Shown here: positions 42,125-50,156 of the stretch, one piece after another | Layout of the letters: every line of letters starts with the position of its first letter | Position numbering within the stretch: the first letter of the stretch is position 1 | Assembly: GCA_035456465.1 (NCBI GenBank) | Contig: DATIDD010000005.1 | Location: 62,001-126,000 of the forward strand | Reading direction: 5' to 3' | From: DATHTC01 sp035456465 | Lineage (GTDB): Bacteria; Actinomycetota; Thermoleophilia; Gaiellales; Gaiellaceae | DNA length: 64,000 nt | Translations under genes and position numbers: made by a program | The notes under the pieces: generated by a model | Database searches by the model: none | The model's input: the letters and a program-made list of their open reading frames with translations, nothing else | Told to the model about the DNA's origin: nothing

Positions 42125-43458
42125 CGACGGTCGCGCTGCGGGCGCGGCCGTTCGCGCGCGAGCTGACGGCGGCCGCGACGCGACGGCTCGACCTCGCGTT
42201 CCTGCTCGTGATCCTCGTGATGACGGCGCACGAGGCCGAGCACGTCGCGCAGGTGATCCAGAAGGACGCGCTGGCGAACTCGTGCCCCGTCGACTGCCGC
42301 GGCCTGCTCGGCTTCAAGGCCGACGTCGAGTGGGTGCACTTCGCCTACAACCACGCGATCCTGCTCGCCCTCGCCGCGCTCTACCTCGGCTTCGGCCTCT
42401 GGAAGCGGCGGTGGCGGCAGGCGAGCCCGTTCGCCTGGTGGTCGCTCACGATCGGGATCTTCGTCGTCCAGGGCTACCACGCGGTCGAGCACGCGGTGAA
42501 GCTCGAGCAGTGGCTCTCCCGGGGGCACATGTCGCCGCAGCCGGGGATCCTCGGGACGAGGTTCTCGCTGATCGAGCTCCACTTCGCGATCAACACCGTC
42601 GTCTTCGCGCTCGTGCTGATCGGCTACTTCGGGCTCGGCTTCCACCGGCGGGCGCTGCGGACCTGGGCGACGGTCGCGCTGCCGGCCGCGCTCGTGTTCC
42701 TGCTGGCGGTGCCGACGGCCGTCGCGTTCGCCACGCGGACGCCGGTGCAGCGGCTGGCGGCGGGCGTCCACCAGGGCCCGATCGTGCTGGACGAGCGGGT
42801 GAAGCTCGAGGGCGACCCCGGGGCGGTCGTCCGCGGCGGGATCGTGATCAGGGCGGGCGGCGTGCAGGTGCACGACGTGCACGTCGTGGGCGGGGAGATC
42901 GGGATCTTCGTCGACCATGCGAAGAACGTGCTGCTCGACGGCGTCACCGTGCGCGGCGCGACCCTCGACGGGATCCGCGCCACCCGCAGCTCGGTCACCG
43001 TGCGCGACTGCGCGGTGCTCGCGCCGCCGGGCGGCCACGGGATCGAGCTCTCGTTCGCGAGCGCGGCGGGGATGAACGTCGTCGAGCGCTGCACCGTCCA
43101 GGGCGGCGCCGAGGGAATCGTCAGCCACCTGGCGATGGTCTCGTTCCGCGACAACCACGTCAGCGGCACGACGCGCCACGGCGTCTCGATCACCGAGATG
43201 TCGATGGGCGACGCGACCGGGAACACGGTGCTCGGGACGTCCGGCGTCGGGATCTTCTGCGGCGACTACTCGCACTGCGAGATCAGGCGGAACACCGTCG
43301 CCGGCACGGCTCCCGTCCCCGACGGCACGCGCTCCCAGGCCGGGTACGGGATCCAGGCGCACTACTGGGCGAAGGCCACGCTCGAGGACAACCGCCTCGC
43401 CGGGAACGCGCGCCGCACGGGGACGTTCCTGCACGCGCGCCTCGCGCCGTCGGACTAG
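42121..43458 (+). CDS. Membrane protein fused to a right-handed parallel beta-helix (NosD/pectate-lyase-like repeats)
   Basis: A 445-residue protein. Residues 1-205 carry about five hydrophobic helices with a His-rich first region (HEAEHVAQVIQKDALANSCPVDC, WVHFAYNHAI, GYHAVEHAVKLEQW, LIELHFAIN). Residues about 225-445 form a repeat ladder of 20-25 residues (for example NVLLDGVTVRGATLDGIRATRSSVTVRDCAVL and HCEIRRNTVAG), the pattern of right-handed beta-helices such as NosD. The helix domain should be outside the membrane and could bind or cut polysaccharide. GTG 42121 overlaps the GH15 stop (GTGA). The His/Glu/Cys-bearing membrane domain is unusual and might bind metal. Confidence 0.75.
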   Translation: MTTVALRARPFARELTAAATRRLDLAFLLVILVMTAHEAEHVAQVIQKDALANSCPVDCRGLLGFKADVEWVHFAYNHAILLALAALYLGFGLWKRRWRQASPFAWWSLTIGIFVVQGYHAVEHAVKLEQWLSRGHMSPQPGILGTRFSLIELHFAINTVVFALVLIGYFGLGFHRRALRTWATVALPAALVFLLAVPTAVAFATRTPVQRLAAGVHQGPIVLDERVKLEGDPGAVVRGGIVIRAGGVQVHDVHVVGGEIGIFVDHAKNVLLDGVTVRGATLDGIRATRSSVTVRDCAVLAPPGGHGIELSFASAAGMNVVERCTVQGGAEGIVSHLAMVSFRDNHVSGTTRHGVSITEMSMGDATGNTVLGTSGVGIFCGDYSHCEIRRNTVAGTAPVPDGTRSQAGYGIQAHYWAKATLEDNRLAGNARRTGTFLHARLAPSD

Positions 43459-43462
43459 CCGC

Positions 43463-44707
43463 ATGCAGATCCTCGCCCGGACCGGGCATCCCGACTTCCT
43501 CGACCTGCCGTGGACCGAGCCGCTGGCCGAGTGGCGGAACGAGCGCCTCGTCCGGGTCGTGCGCGGGATCTCGCGCCACGTCGTGCGCTTCGTCGAGTAC
43601 GACGGCGCGATCTACGCGCTGAAGGAGCTGCCGGCGCACCTCGCGCGCCGCGAGTACGGCCTGCTCCGCCGCCTCGGCGCCGAGGGGATGCCGGTCGTCG
43701 AGGCCGTCGGCGTCGTCAGCGACCGCGGGCCGGACCTCGAGGCGGTGCTGATCACGCGGCACCTCGACTACTCGCTGCCCTACCGCGCGCTGTTCTCCTC
43801 GGGGCGCATCACCGACCTCCGCACGAAGCTGCTCGGGTCGCTCGCGGAGCTGCTCGTCCGCCTCCACCTCGCGGGCTTCTTCTGGGGCGACTGCTCGCTG
43901 TCGAACACGCTCTTCCGGCGGGACGCGGGGGCCCTCTCCGCCTACCTCGTCGATGCCGAGACCGGCGAGCTCCACCCGTCGCTGACGGACGGCCAGCGGG
44001 CTCACGACCTGGCGCTCGCGGAGGAGAACATCGCCGGCGAGCTCCTCGACGTCGAGGCCTGGCGCGGGCTGCCGGACGGGATCGAGCCGTTCGAGGTCGC
44101 GGCGGGCGTGCGCGGGTCGTACGAGGCGCTCTGGTTCGAGCTGACGCGCGAGGAGACGTTCGCGGGCGACGAGCGGCACGTGATCGACGAGCGCCTGCAT
44201 CGGCTGAACGAGCTCGGGTTCGACGTCGAGGAGATCGAGCTCGAGCGCGACGGGGACGGCTACCGGCTCCGGCTCGACCCGCACGTCGTCGAGCCGGGTC
44301 ACCACCGCCGCCGGCTGATGCAGCTCACGGGCCTCCACGCCCAGGAGAACCAGGCGCGGCGGCTGCTCAACGACCTCGCGCGCTTCCGCGCCGCGCTGGA
44401 GGAGGAGGCCGGCCGGCCCCTGCCGCTCACGGTCGTGGCCTACCGCTGGCTCGCGGAGGTGTTCGAGCCGTCGGTGGCCGCCGTGCCCGAGGAGCTGTGG
44501 GGCAAGCGGGAGGCCGCCGAGGTCTTCCACGAGATCCTCGAGCACCGCTGGTACCTGTCGGAGCGCGAGAAACGGGACGTGAGCATCCTCGAGGCGGCGC
44601 GGTCGTACGTCGACGACGTGCTGCGGCACGCACCCGACGAGCGGGTGGTGAGCGCACCCCCGGCCGAGGAGCCCGAGCCCGACGCCGAGGTAGAGTCGCC
44701 GCCGTGA
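43463..44707 (+). CDS. DUF4032 protein with kinase-like (LPS kinase-type) core
   Basis: A 414-residue protein. The N-terminal half resembles lipopolysaccharide/protein kinase-like folds: YALKELP (ATP-binding Lys), LHLAGFFWGDCSLSNTLFRRDA (catalytic loop, with Asp-Cys-x-x-x-Asn) and AYLVDAETGEL (DxE in place of DFG). The C-terminal part, from about 200, is the DUF4032 helical region (HRRRLMQLTGLHAQENQARRLLNDL). Function is unknown in the family. It sits four bases after the beta-helix gene and overlaps the aminopeptidase start, so it is part of the long sugar operon. Confidence 0.82.
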   Translation: MQILARTGHPDFLDLPWTEPLAEWRNERLVRVVRGISRHVVRFVEYDGAIYALKELPAHLARREYGLLRRLGAEGMPVVEAVGVVSDRGPDLEAVLITRHLDYSLPYRALFSSGRITDLRTKLLGSLAELLVRLHLAGFFWGDCSLSNTLFRRDAGALSAYLVDAETGELHPSLTDGQRAHDLALAEENIAGELLDVEAWRGLPDGIEPFEVAAGVRGSYEALWFELTREETFAGDERHVIDERLHRLNELGFDVEEIELERDGDGYRLRLDPHVVEPGHHRRRLMQLTGLHAQENQARRLLNDLARFRAALEEEAGRPLPLTVVAYRWLAEVFEPSVAAVPEELWGKREAAEVFHEILEHRWYLSEREKRDVSILEAARSYVDDVLRHAPDERVVSAPPAEEPEPDAEVESPP

Positions 44708-45975
44708 CCGTCCACGTTCCCGCCGCCGAGGCGCCGTTCGCGACCCCGGCGGAGCTCGAACGGTACGCCGACGCCGTGGTGCAGTCGGGGCTCGCCGCCC
44801 GGCCCGGCGAGCTCGTGTTCGTCCACGCGCACCCCGGTCACCGTGCCTTCGTCGTCGCGCTCGCCGAGGCTGCCTACCGGGCCGGCGCCCGCCACGTCGA
44901 GCCCCTGTACGACGACCCGCTCGTGCAGGCGGCGCGGATCCGCCACGCGGCCCCGGAGCACCTCGGGCCCGTGCCCCCGTGGACGGTGCGGCGGCGCCGG
45001 GCGCAGATCCGGCCGGACACCGGCACGATCTTCGTCGACGGCGAGGTCGAGCCGGACGCCCTGGAGGGGCTGCCGCCCGACCGCGTGGCGGAGGACTTCC
45101 GTCGGCAGGTGACGGCGACTCCGTGGTACCTGCGGGCGATCCAGCGGGAGGAACGGCGCGCCACGGTCGCTGCGTGGCCGACGCCGGCGTGGGCCGCGCA
45201 GGTGTACCCGGAGGACGACGCGACCGAGGGGCCGCGCAAGCTGCTGCAAGACCTGCTCTGGTTCTGCCGGCTCGGCCCCGACGACCCGCCCGGCGTCGAG
45301 GGCTGGGAGCGCCACGCCCGGACGCTCCGCGACCGCGCCGCGCGGCTGACGGAGCTCGAGTTGGCGCGCGTCGAGCTCCGGGGCCCGGGGACGGAGCTGT
45401 CGTTCGGGCTCTCTCCGCGGACGCAGTGGCTCGGCGGCCTCGACACGGGCCCCGACGGACGCGAGTTCGCCGCGAACATGCCGACGGAGGAGACGTACAC
45501 GACTCCGGACTTCCGCCGCACCGAGGGGACGTTCCGCTGCTCGAAGCCCCTGAGCCTCCACGGCCGCACGGTGGACGGCATCGCCGGCGAGTTCCGCGGC
45601 GGCCGGCTCGTGGGGCTCGAGGCGGCGACCGACGACCAGCGGGAGTTCCTCGCCGCGTTCCTCGACACCGACGCCGGCGCGCGGCGGGTCGGAGAGCTCG
45701 CGCTCGTCGACGCGACCACGTCCCGGATCGGCCGGAGCGGCCGCGTCTACGAGAACACGCTGCTCGACGAGAACGCGGCGGCGCACTTCGCGTTCGGCTT
45801 CGGCTTCGGCGTCGCGCGCGAGCGGGGCGACCGCGCCGGAGCGCGGACCGTGAACCGGTCGTCGCTGCACCTCGACGTGATGGTCGGCACGGACGAGCTC
45901 GAGGCGACCGGGGTCCGCGAGAACGGGAGCCGGCTGTCGCTGATCGCCGACGGCGCCTGGCAGCTCGACGACTGA
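44704..45975 (+). CDS. M29 family (thermophilic) aminopeptidase
   Basis: A 423-residue metallo-aminopeptidase of family M29 (AmpS/AmpT/PepS). Recognisable parts are FANMPTEETYTTPDF (first metal Glu), LDENAAAHFAFGFGFG (His), and SSLHLDVMVGTDEL (His-x-Asp). These proteins bind two divalent metals and remove N-terminal residues from short peptides. GTG 44704 overlaps the DUF4032 stop (GTGA), so translation is coupled. The role at the end of a sugar uptake operon is unclear. A Pro/Ala-rich small gene follows on the same strand. Confidence 0.87.
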   Translation: MTVHVPAAEAPFATPAELERYADAVVQSGLAARPGELVFVHAHPGHRAFVVALAEAAYRAGARHVEPLYDDPLVQAARIRHAAPEHLGPVPPWTVRRRRAQIRPDTGTIFVDGEVEPDALEGLPPDRVAEDFRRQVTATPWYLRAIQREERRATVAAWPTPAWAAQVYPEDDATEGPRKLLQDLLWFCRLGPDDPPGVEGWERHARTLRDRAARLTELELARVELRGPGTELSFGLSPRTQWLGGLDTGPDGREFAANMPTEETYTTPDFRRTEGTFRCSKPLSLHGRTVDGIAGEFRGGRLVGLEAATDDQREFLAAFLDTDAGARRVGELALVDATTSRIGRSGRVYENTLLDENAAAHFAFGFGFGVARERGDRAGARTVNRSSLHLDVMVGTDELEATGVRENGSRLSLIADGAWQLDD

Positions 45976-46036
45976 CGCTCCCCCACCCGAGTGATGCTGT
46001 TCGAGGGACACGCGGCCGATCCGTGGAGCGAGTTCC

Positions 46037-46513
46037 GTGAGCTTCGATCCGCACGCCCAGACGCCGCCCGCCCACACGCCGCCCACCCCGGGCCCGTACG
46101 CCGTGCCGCCGCACGAGGCCCCGTTGCCTGCAGCGCCGCCGCACGCCCTCCCGCCGCAGGCAGTGCCGCCGCACGCGGCCCCGCCGCAGGCAGTGCCGCC
46201 GCAGGCAGTGCCGCCGCAGGCAGTGCCACCGCAGGCGGGCCCGCTCGCGGCCGTGCCTGCGCCCGCGCCGGCCGCCGAGCCCGCGCCCTCCCCTGTCCCG
46301 TTGCCACCCGCGCCGCCACTGCACCGCGTCCGCGTCCGCCTCGCCACCGGCGAGCACGTCGAGGTCGCGGCGCACGAGGACGAGGCCGCCGCCCGGTCCG
46401 AGGCGACGGCCCTGATGCGCTATCTCCGCGACGGCAGCGGCGACTGGCCCTTCGTCGCCGGCCGGTTCCTGCGCCCGGAGACGATCGTCTCCGTCGACGT
46501 CGCCGCGTCCTAG
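46037..46513 (+). CDS. Pro/Ala-rich repeat protein with a small C-terminal domain
   Basis: A 158-residue protein. Residues about 10-95 are low-complexity and built from a pentapeptide PPQAV/PPHAA repeat encoded by tandem 15-base units. The last 60 residues (VRVRLATGEHVEVAAHEDEAAARSEATALMRYL through RPETIVSVDVAAS) look like a compact beta-alpha-beta domain of unknown function. GTG 46037 is the start. The repeat number may vary between strains. The stop shares CTAG with the patatin stop on the other strand. Confidence 0.7.
   Translation: MSFDPHAQTPPAHTPPTPGPYAVPPHEAPLPAAPPHALPPQAVPPHAAPPQAVPPQAVPPQAVPPQAGPLAAVPAPAPAAEPAPSPVPLPPAPPLHRVRVRLATGEHVEVAAHEDEAAARSEATALMRYLRDGSGDWPFVAGRFLRPETIVSVDVAAS
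46106..46240 (+). repeat. Nine tandem 15-base units coding for a PPQAV-type pentapeptide
   Basis: Consensus unit CCGCCGCAGGCAGTG. Exact copies begin at 46151, 46181, 46196 and 46211; diverged copies begin at 46106, 46121, 46136, 46166 and 46226. The repeat is in frame, so gain or loss of a unit changes the protein by five residues. Confidence 0.9.
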
Positions 46514-47574
46514 ACGCCCGCCGGACGCGACATCGACGCGAGCACCGCGTGGCGGCGCTTGTGGTCGCGGCCCCGACGGAACTCGTCGACGTAGGCGTCG
46601 AAGTCCCATCCCTCGAGGAACTCCCGCGTCGCGGCGCGCCCGGACTCGAACAGCGCACGCCGGCGGTCGACCGAGATCGAGAACTCCGTCGTGCCGACGC
46701 CGAGCGTCGGGATCGGCACCGTCCGCGCGAAGTCCGACTGCTCCACGTAGAGGCGGTCGTGCGCGGCCATCATCGTCTGGGCCATCGACTTGAGGTAGTC
46801 GATCAGCGCACCGACGCCGCGCTCCTTCTTGGGCGGCTCGATCCTCGCTCCGAGGTGCTCCCGCGGCTTCGGCTCGACGAGCAGCAGCCCGAACGTCGGC
46901 CACTCCGGCACCTCGGTGCCGGGGACGTCGAACAGCCAGATGGGGAAGTTCGAGAGCATCCCGCCGTCGACGATCACGTGCTCCTCGCCCGTCTTCGGGT
47001 TCCGGTGCCGCACGGGCTCGAAAAAGATCGGGATCGACATCGACATCCGAACCGCGTACGCGACCTCGAGCTCGTCCGGCTCCAGCCCGAGCAGCCCGGC
47101 GTCCTGCGGCAGGATCAGCAGCCGCCGGTTCGTGACGTCGGAGGCGATCACCTGGAGGCGGTAGCGGTACCGCATGTTCGGCTCGTCGGGATCGCGGATC
47201 AGGTCACCGAACGTGTGCACGTCGCGGGCTGCCAGGATCCCGCGCATCCAGTTGAGGAACCGGTCGCCCTCGTAGATGCCGAGGTCGAGCAGGAGGCTCG
47301 TCGTCTTCTCGATCAGCGGGACCTTGTCCTCCCAGGCCCGGTCCTCGAACTGCCGGTAGTCGAGCTCCATCACGATCCGCTCGAGCTCCTCCGGCGGGTA
47401 GTCCGCGGCGATGAAGGCGGCCGTGATCGCGCCCGCCGAGGTTCCGGCGACGTTCGCCGCGACGTAGCCCGCCTCGCGAAGCGCCACGTACGCTCCCGCG
47501 AGCCCCACGCCCTTTACGCCGCCGCCCTCGAGCACGAGATCGGCGAGCTTCGGTGCTGGCATGCGCTGCACCAC
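46510..47574 (-). CDS. Patatin-like phospholipase
   Basis: A 354-residue lipid acyl hydrolase. The oxyanion hole is LEGGGVKGVGL (Gly17-Gly19), the nucleophile elbow NVAGTSAGAI (Ser46), and the catalytic Asp lies in the DGGMLSNFPIW motif near residue 200. There is no signal peptide. The enzyme would release fatty acids from membrane lipids. Start is GTG at 47574 (or ATG at 47562); AGAGAGG lies just upstream. Confidence 0.9.
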   Translation of the reverse strand: MVQRMPAPKLADLVLEGGGVKGVGLAGAYVALREAGYVAANVAGTSAGAITAAFIAADYPPEELERIVMELDYRQFEDRAWEDKVPLIEKTTSLLLDLGIYEGDRFLNWMRGILAARDVHTFGDLIRDPDEPNMRYRYRLQVIASDVTNRRLLILPQDAGLLGLEPDELEVAYAVRMSMSIPIFFEPVRHRNPKTGEEHVIVDGGMLSNFPIWLFDVPGTEVPEWPTFGLLLVEPKPREHLGARIEPPKKERGVGALIDYLKSMAQTMMAAHDRLYVEQSDFARTVPIPTLGVGTTEFSISVDRRRALFESGRAATREFLEGWDFDAYVDEFRRGRDHKRRHAVLASMSRPAGV

Positions 47575-47641
47575 CCTCTCTGAGGGCGTCGCCGCAAGAC
47601 GCCGGTTGACCCGCGCAGCGTGCGACGGGGCGCCGGGCGTG

Positions 47642-49711
47642 TCAAGCGCCGCCGCGCTCGAGCTCGACGCGCGGGAGCCAGGAGAGCCAGCGCGGTAGGT
47701 ACCAGTTCCAGCCGCCGAGCAGGCGCATCGTCGCCGGCACGAGCACGGATCGCACCACCGTCGCGTCGAGCAGCAGCGCCAACGCGACGCCGAAGCCGAT
47801 CTGCTGGAACATCACCAGGTCACCGAGCGCGAAGCCGGCGAAGACGACGACGATGATCAGCGCGGCGCCCGTGATGATCCGGCCCGTCGTCGCGACGCCG
47901 AACGCCACGGCCGCGGTGTTGTCGCCCGTCTCGACGTAGCGCTCGCGGATCCGGCTGAGCAGGAACACGTGATAGTCCATCGAGAGGCCGAAGAGCACGG
48001 CGAACAGCAGCAGGGGCACCCAGACCTCGATCGTCTCGACCCGGTCGAGCCCCAGCAACTCGTTCCCGATCCCGTCCTGGAACACGAGCACCAGCAGCCC
48101 GTACGCGGCGCCGACCGACAGGAGGTTGAGGAGGATCGCCTTCGCCGGCACCACGACCGAGCGGAAGGCGAGCATCAGCAGCACGAAGCTGAGCCCGAGG
48201 ACGAAGCCGAACACCCACGGACGGGACGCGTCGTTCAGCGCCACGTAGTCCATGTGATTGGCGGTCTCGCCCCCGACGAGCACGGCAGCGCCCGGCGGGA
48301 ACGACGCCTCCGCCACGAGCCGGCCACGCAGCCGCTCGACGGCCGCCACCGCCTCCTCGCCGGTCGGATCGCCCGCCACGGGGACCTCGAGCAGCAGCAG
48401 CGTCCCGTCGGCGCTCCGCCGTGCCCGCGGCGCGCCGAACGCCGGGTCGCGACGGAGCTCCGACCGCAGGCGGGCGACCGCGGCGCCCGCGTCACCCTCC
48501 ACGACGATCCTGACCGGGCTCTCGCGCCCGATCGAGAACGTCCGCTCGAGCAGCGTGAACCCCTGCTTCGCCGGCGTCCGGTCGGGCAGCGTCGAGACGC
48601 CGCTCGAGCCGGTCTCGAGCCCGAGCACCGGCAGGGCGCACGCGACGAGGAGCCCGGCGGAGAGCACGAGCGCCGGCACCGGACGGCGCATCACCGCCCG
48701 CGCGGCCCACGACCAGAAGCGCCCCTCCGCCTCCCCCGTCCCGCCGGCGAACGGGATCCGGACCGCGTCGACGCGGTCGCCGAGCAGGCCGAGCAGCGCC
48801 GGGAGCAGCGTCAGCGCGCCGGCGACCGAGACGACCGCGACGATCGACGCCCCCGCGCCCAGGCTCCGCAGCACCGCGTCGGGCGGGAACAGCATCGACG
48901 ACAGCGCGACGGCGACCGCGACGCCGCTGAAGGTGACCGCCCGCGCCGCGGTCGCGCCGGTCTCCTCGACGGCGGCCGCCGGGCCACGGCCGCGCAGGCG
49001 CTCTTCCCGGTAGCGCGAGACGACGAAGAGCGCGTAGTCGATCCCCAGCGCGAGGCCCATCCCGGAGACGATGTTCGTCACGAAGATCGAGAGCGTCGCG
49101 GCCTGGCCCACGAGCGTGACGATCCCGAGCGAGACGGCGATCGCGACACCGGCGAGCACGAGCGGGACGACGGCGGCGACGAGCGAGCCGAACACGAGCA
49201 CGAGGATCACGAGGGCCGCGGCGACGCCGAACGCCTCGCCGCGGCGCAGGTCGCTCTGGGACACCGCGCGGAAGTCGCGGTCGACGATCGCGCCGCCGTA
49301 GACCTCGGCGTCCAGCCGGTCGACGACCGGCAGCAGGTCCCCGATGCTCGTCCCGCCGAGGCGGAACGGCAGGAGCGCCGCGCTCCGGTCGCGCCGGATC
49401 GTCGCCTGCTCCGGGAGCGGGACGGCGCCCGCGTCCCGGAGCGCCCGCACCGCGCCGGCGACGTCGGCGTCGCGGAGCACGAGCAGCTCGACGTCCTGAC
49501 GCAGCACGCCCGGCATGCGCTCCTCGAGCAGCTCGCGGACGCGCTGCGAGTCGGTCTGCGCCGACTGCGGCACGCGCGCCTCGCTGTCGAGCACGTCCGG
49601 GAGCGCGAGCGCGACCGCCGCGGCGGAGACGGCGACGAGCACGATCCAGGCCCCGAGCACGCGCCAGGGGTGGCGCGCGCACCACCCGGCCAGCCGCGCA
49701 GTCAGGTACAT
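47642..49711 (-). CDS. MMPL/RND-family exporter
   Basis: A 689-residue RND transporter of the actinobacterial MMPL type with 11-12 helices and two large outer loops. Motifs include SGMGLALGIDYALFVVSRYREE (GLGxDY-type proton relay in helix 4) and the repeat in the second half FGLSMDYHVFLLSRIRERY. Such proteins export lipids, siderophores or drugs. The start codon is only six bases from that of the MarR regulator on the other strand, so the regulator most likely controls it. No SD sequence is present. Confidence 0.9.
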   Translation of the reverse strand: MYLTARLAGWCARHPWRVLGAWIVLVAVSAAAVALALPDVLDSEARVPQSAQTDSQRVRELLEERMPGVLRQDVELLVLRDADVAGAVRALRDAGAVPLPEQATIRRDRSAALLPFRLGGTSIGDLLPVVDRLDAEVYGGAIVDRDFRAVSQSDLRRGEAFGVAAALVILVLVFGSLVAAVVPLVLAGVAIAVSLGIVTLVGQAATLSIFVTNIVSGMGLALGIDYALFVVSRYREERLRGRGPAAAVEETGATAARAVTFSGVAVAVALSSMLFPPDAVLRSLGAGASIVAVVSVAGALTLLPALLGLLGDRVDAVRIPFAGGTGEAEGRFWSWAARAVMRRPVPALVLSAGLLVACALPVLGLETGSSGVSTLPDRTPAKQGFTLLERTFSIGRESPVRIVVEGDAGAAVARLRSELRRDPAFGAPRARRSADGTLLLLEVPVAGDPTGEEAVAAVERLRGRLVAEASFPPGAAVLVGGETANHMDYVALNDASRPWVFGFVLGLSFVLLMLAFRSVVVPAKAILLNLLSVGAAYGLLVLVFQDGIGNELLGLDRVETIEVWVPLLLFAVLFGLSMDYHVFLLSRIRERYVETGDNTAAVAFGVATTGRIITGAALIIVVVFAGFALGDLVMFQQIGFGVALALLLDATVVRSVLVPATMRLLGGWNWYLPRWLSWLPRVELERGGA

Positions 49712-49735
49712 TGATTAATGATGTTGACGATCAAC
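49707..49735. promoter_or_regulatory. AT-rich divergent promoter/operator of the MMPL and MarR genes
   Basis: This is one of the few AT-rich spots in the window. TACATT (49707-49712) is a plausible minus-10 box for MarR. CATTGATTAATG (49709-49720) is a near-palindrome covering both start codons, and GTTGA-CGA-TCAAC (49723-49735) is a perfect five-base inverted repeat in the first MarR codons. MarR proteins bind such sites and repress both directions; which of the two is bound is not known. Confidence 0.5.
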
Positions 49736-50155
49736 GAAGTTGAGGTTGCGAGGCGGCTTCGCCCCGTGCTGCTCAAGCTTGCCCGCGAGCTGCGCCGCGA
49801 GGTCGCAGACCTCGGGGTGAGCGGCGGGCAGGCGACCCTGCTCTCGACGATCAAGGCGCAGCCGGGCGTCTCCGCCGCGACCCTGGCCGCACAGGAGCGG
49901 ATGTCGCCCGCGGGCATGTCCGGGCACATCGACCGGCTGCAGGCCCTCGGCCTCGTCCGCCGCGATCCGGATCCGGCCGACCGCCGGCGTCACGTCCTGC
50001 GCCTGACCGACGAGGGCGAGGCGGTGCTGCGGAAGGTGCGCACTCGCCGGACGGCCTGGCTCGCGGCGCGCCTGCAGGAGCTGCCCCCCGACGACCTGGC
50101 GCGCGTCGACGCCGCGATCGAGCCACTCGCCCGGCTGCTCGAGGCCGGCGACTGA
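49718..50155 (+). CDS. MarR-family transcription regulator
   Basis: A 145-residue winged-helix repressor. The DNA-binding region is VSAATLAAQERMSPAGMSGHIDRLQALGLVRRDPDPADRRRHVLRLTDEG, with the typical wing DxxDRR. The ends are dimerisation helices. ATG 49718 (followed at once by ATG 49721) has no Shine-Dalgarno sequence. It heads an operon with the MFS exporter one base after its stop codon, and faces the MMPL exporter, so it probably represses both exporters until a ligand binds. Confidence 0.9.
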   Translation: MMLTINEVEVARRLRPVLLKLARELRREVADLGVSGGQATLLSTIKAQPGVSAATLAAQERMSPAGMSGHIDRLQALGLVRRDPDPADRRRHVLRLTDEGEAVLRKVRTRRTAWLAARLQELPPDDLARVDAAIEPLARLLEAGD

Positions 50156-50156
50156 G

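Noticed and set aside
46106..46240. Repeat array considered as a CRISPR
   Set aside because: Units are 15 bases, directly adjacent without spacers and in frame with a protein. No cas gene is present.
43283..46903. A 1206-codon open frame on the minus strand
   Set aside because: It runs antisense through the beta-helix, DUF4032, M29 and Pro-rich genes and shares bases with the patatin gene. Composition is compositional shadow, with no recognisable motif.
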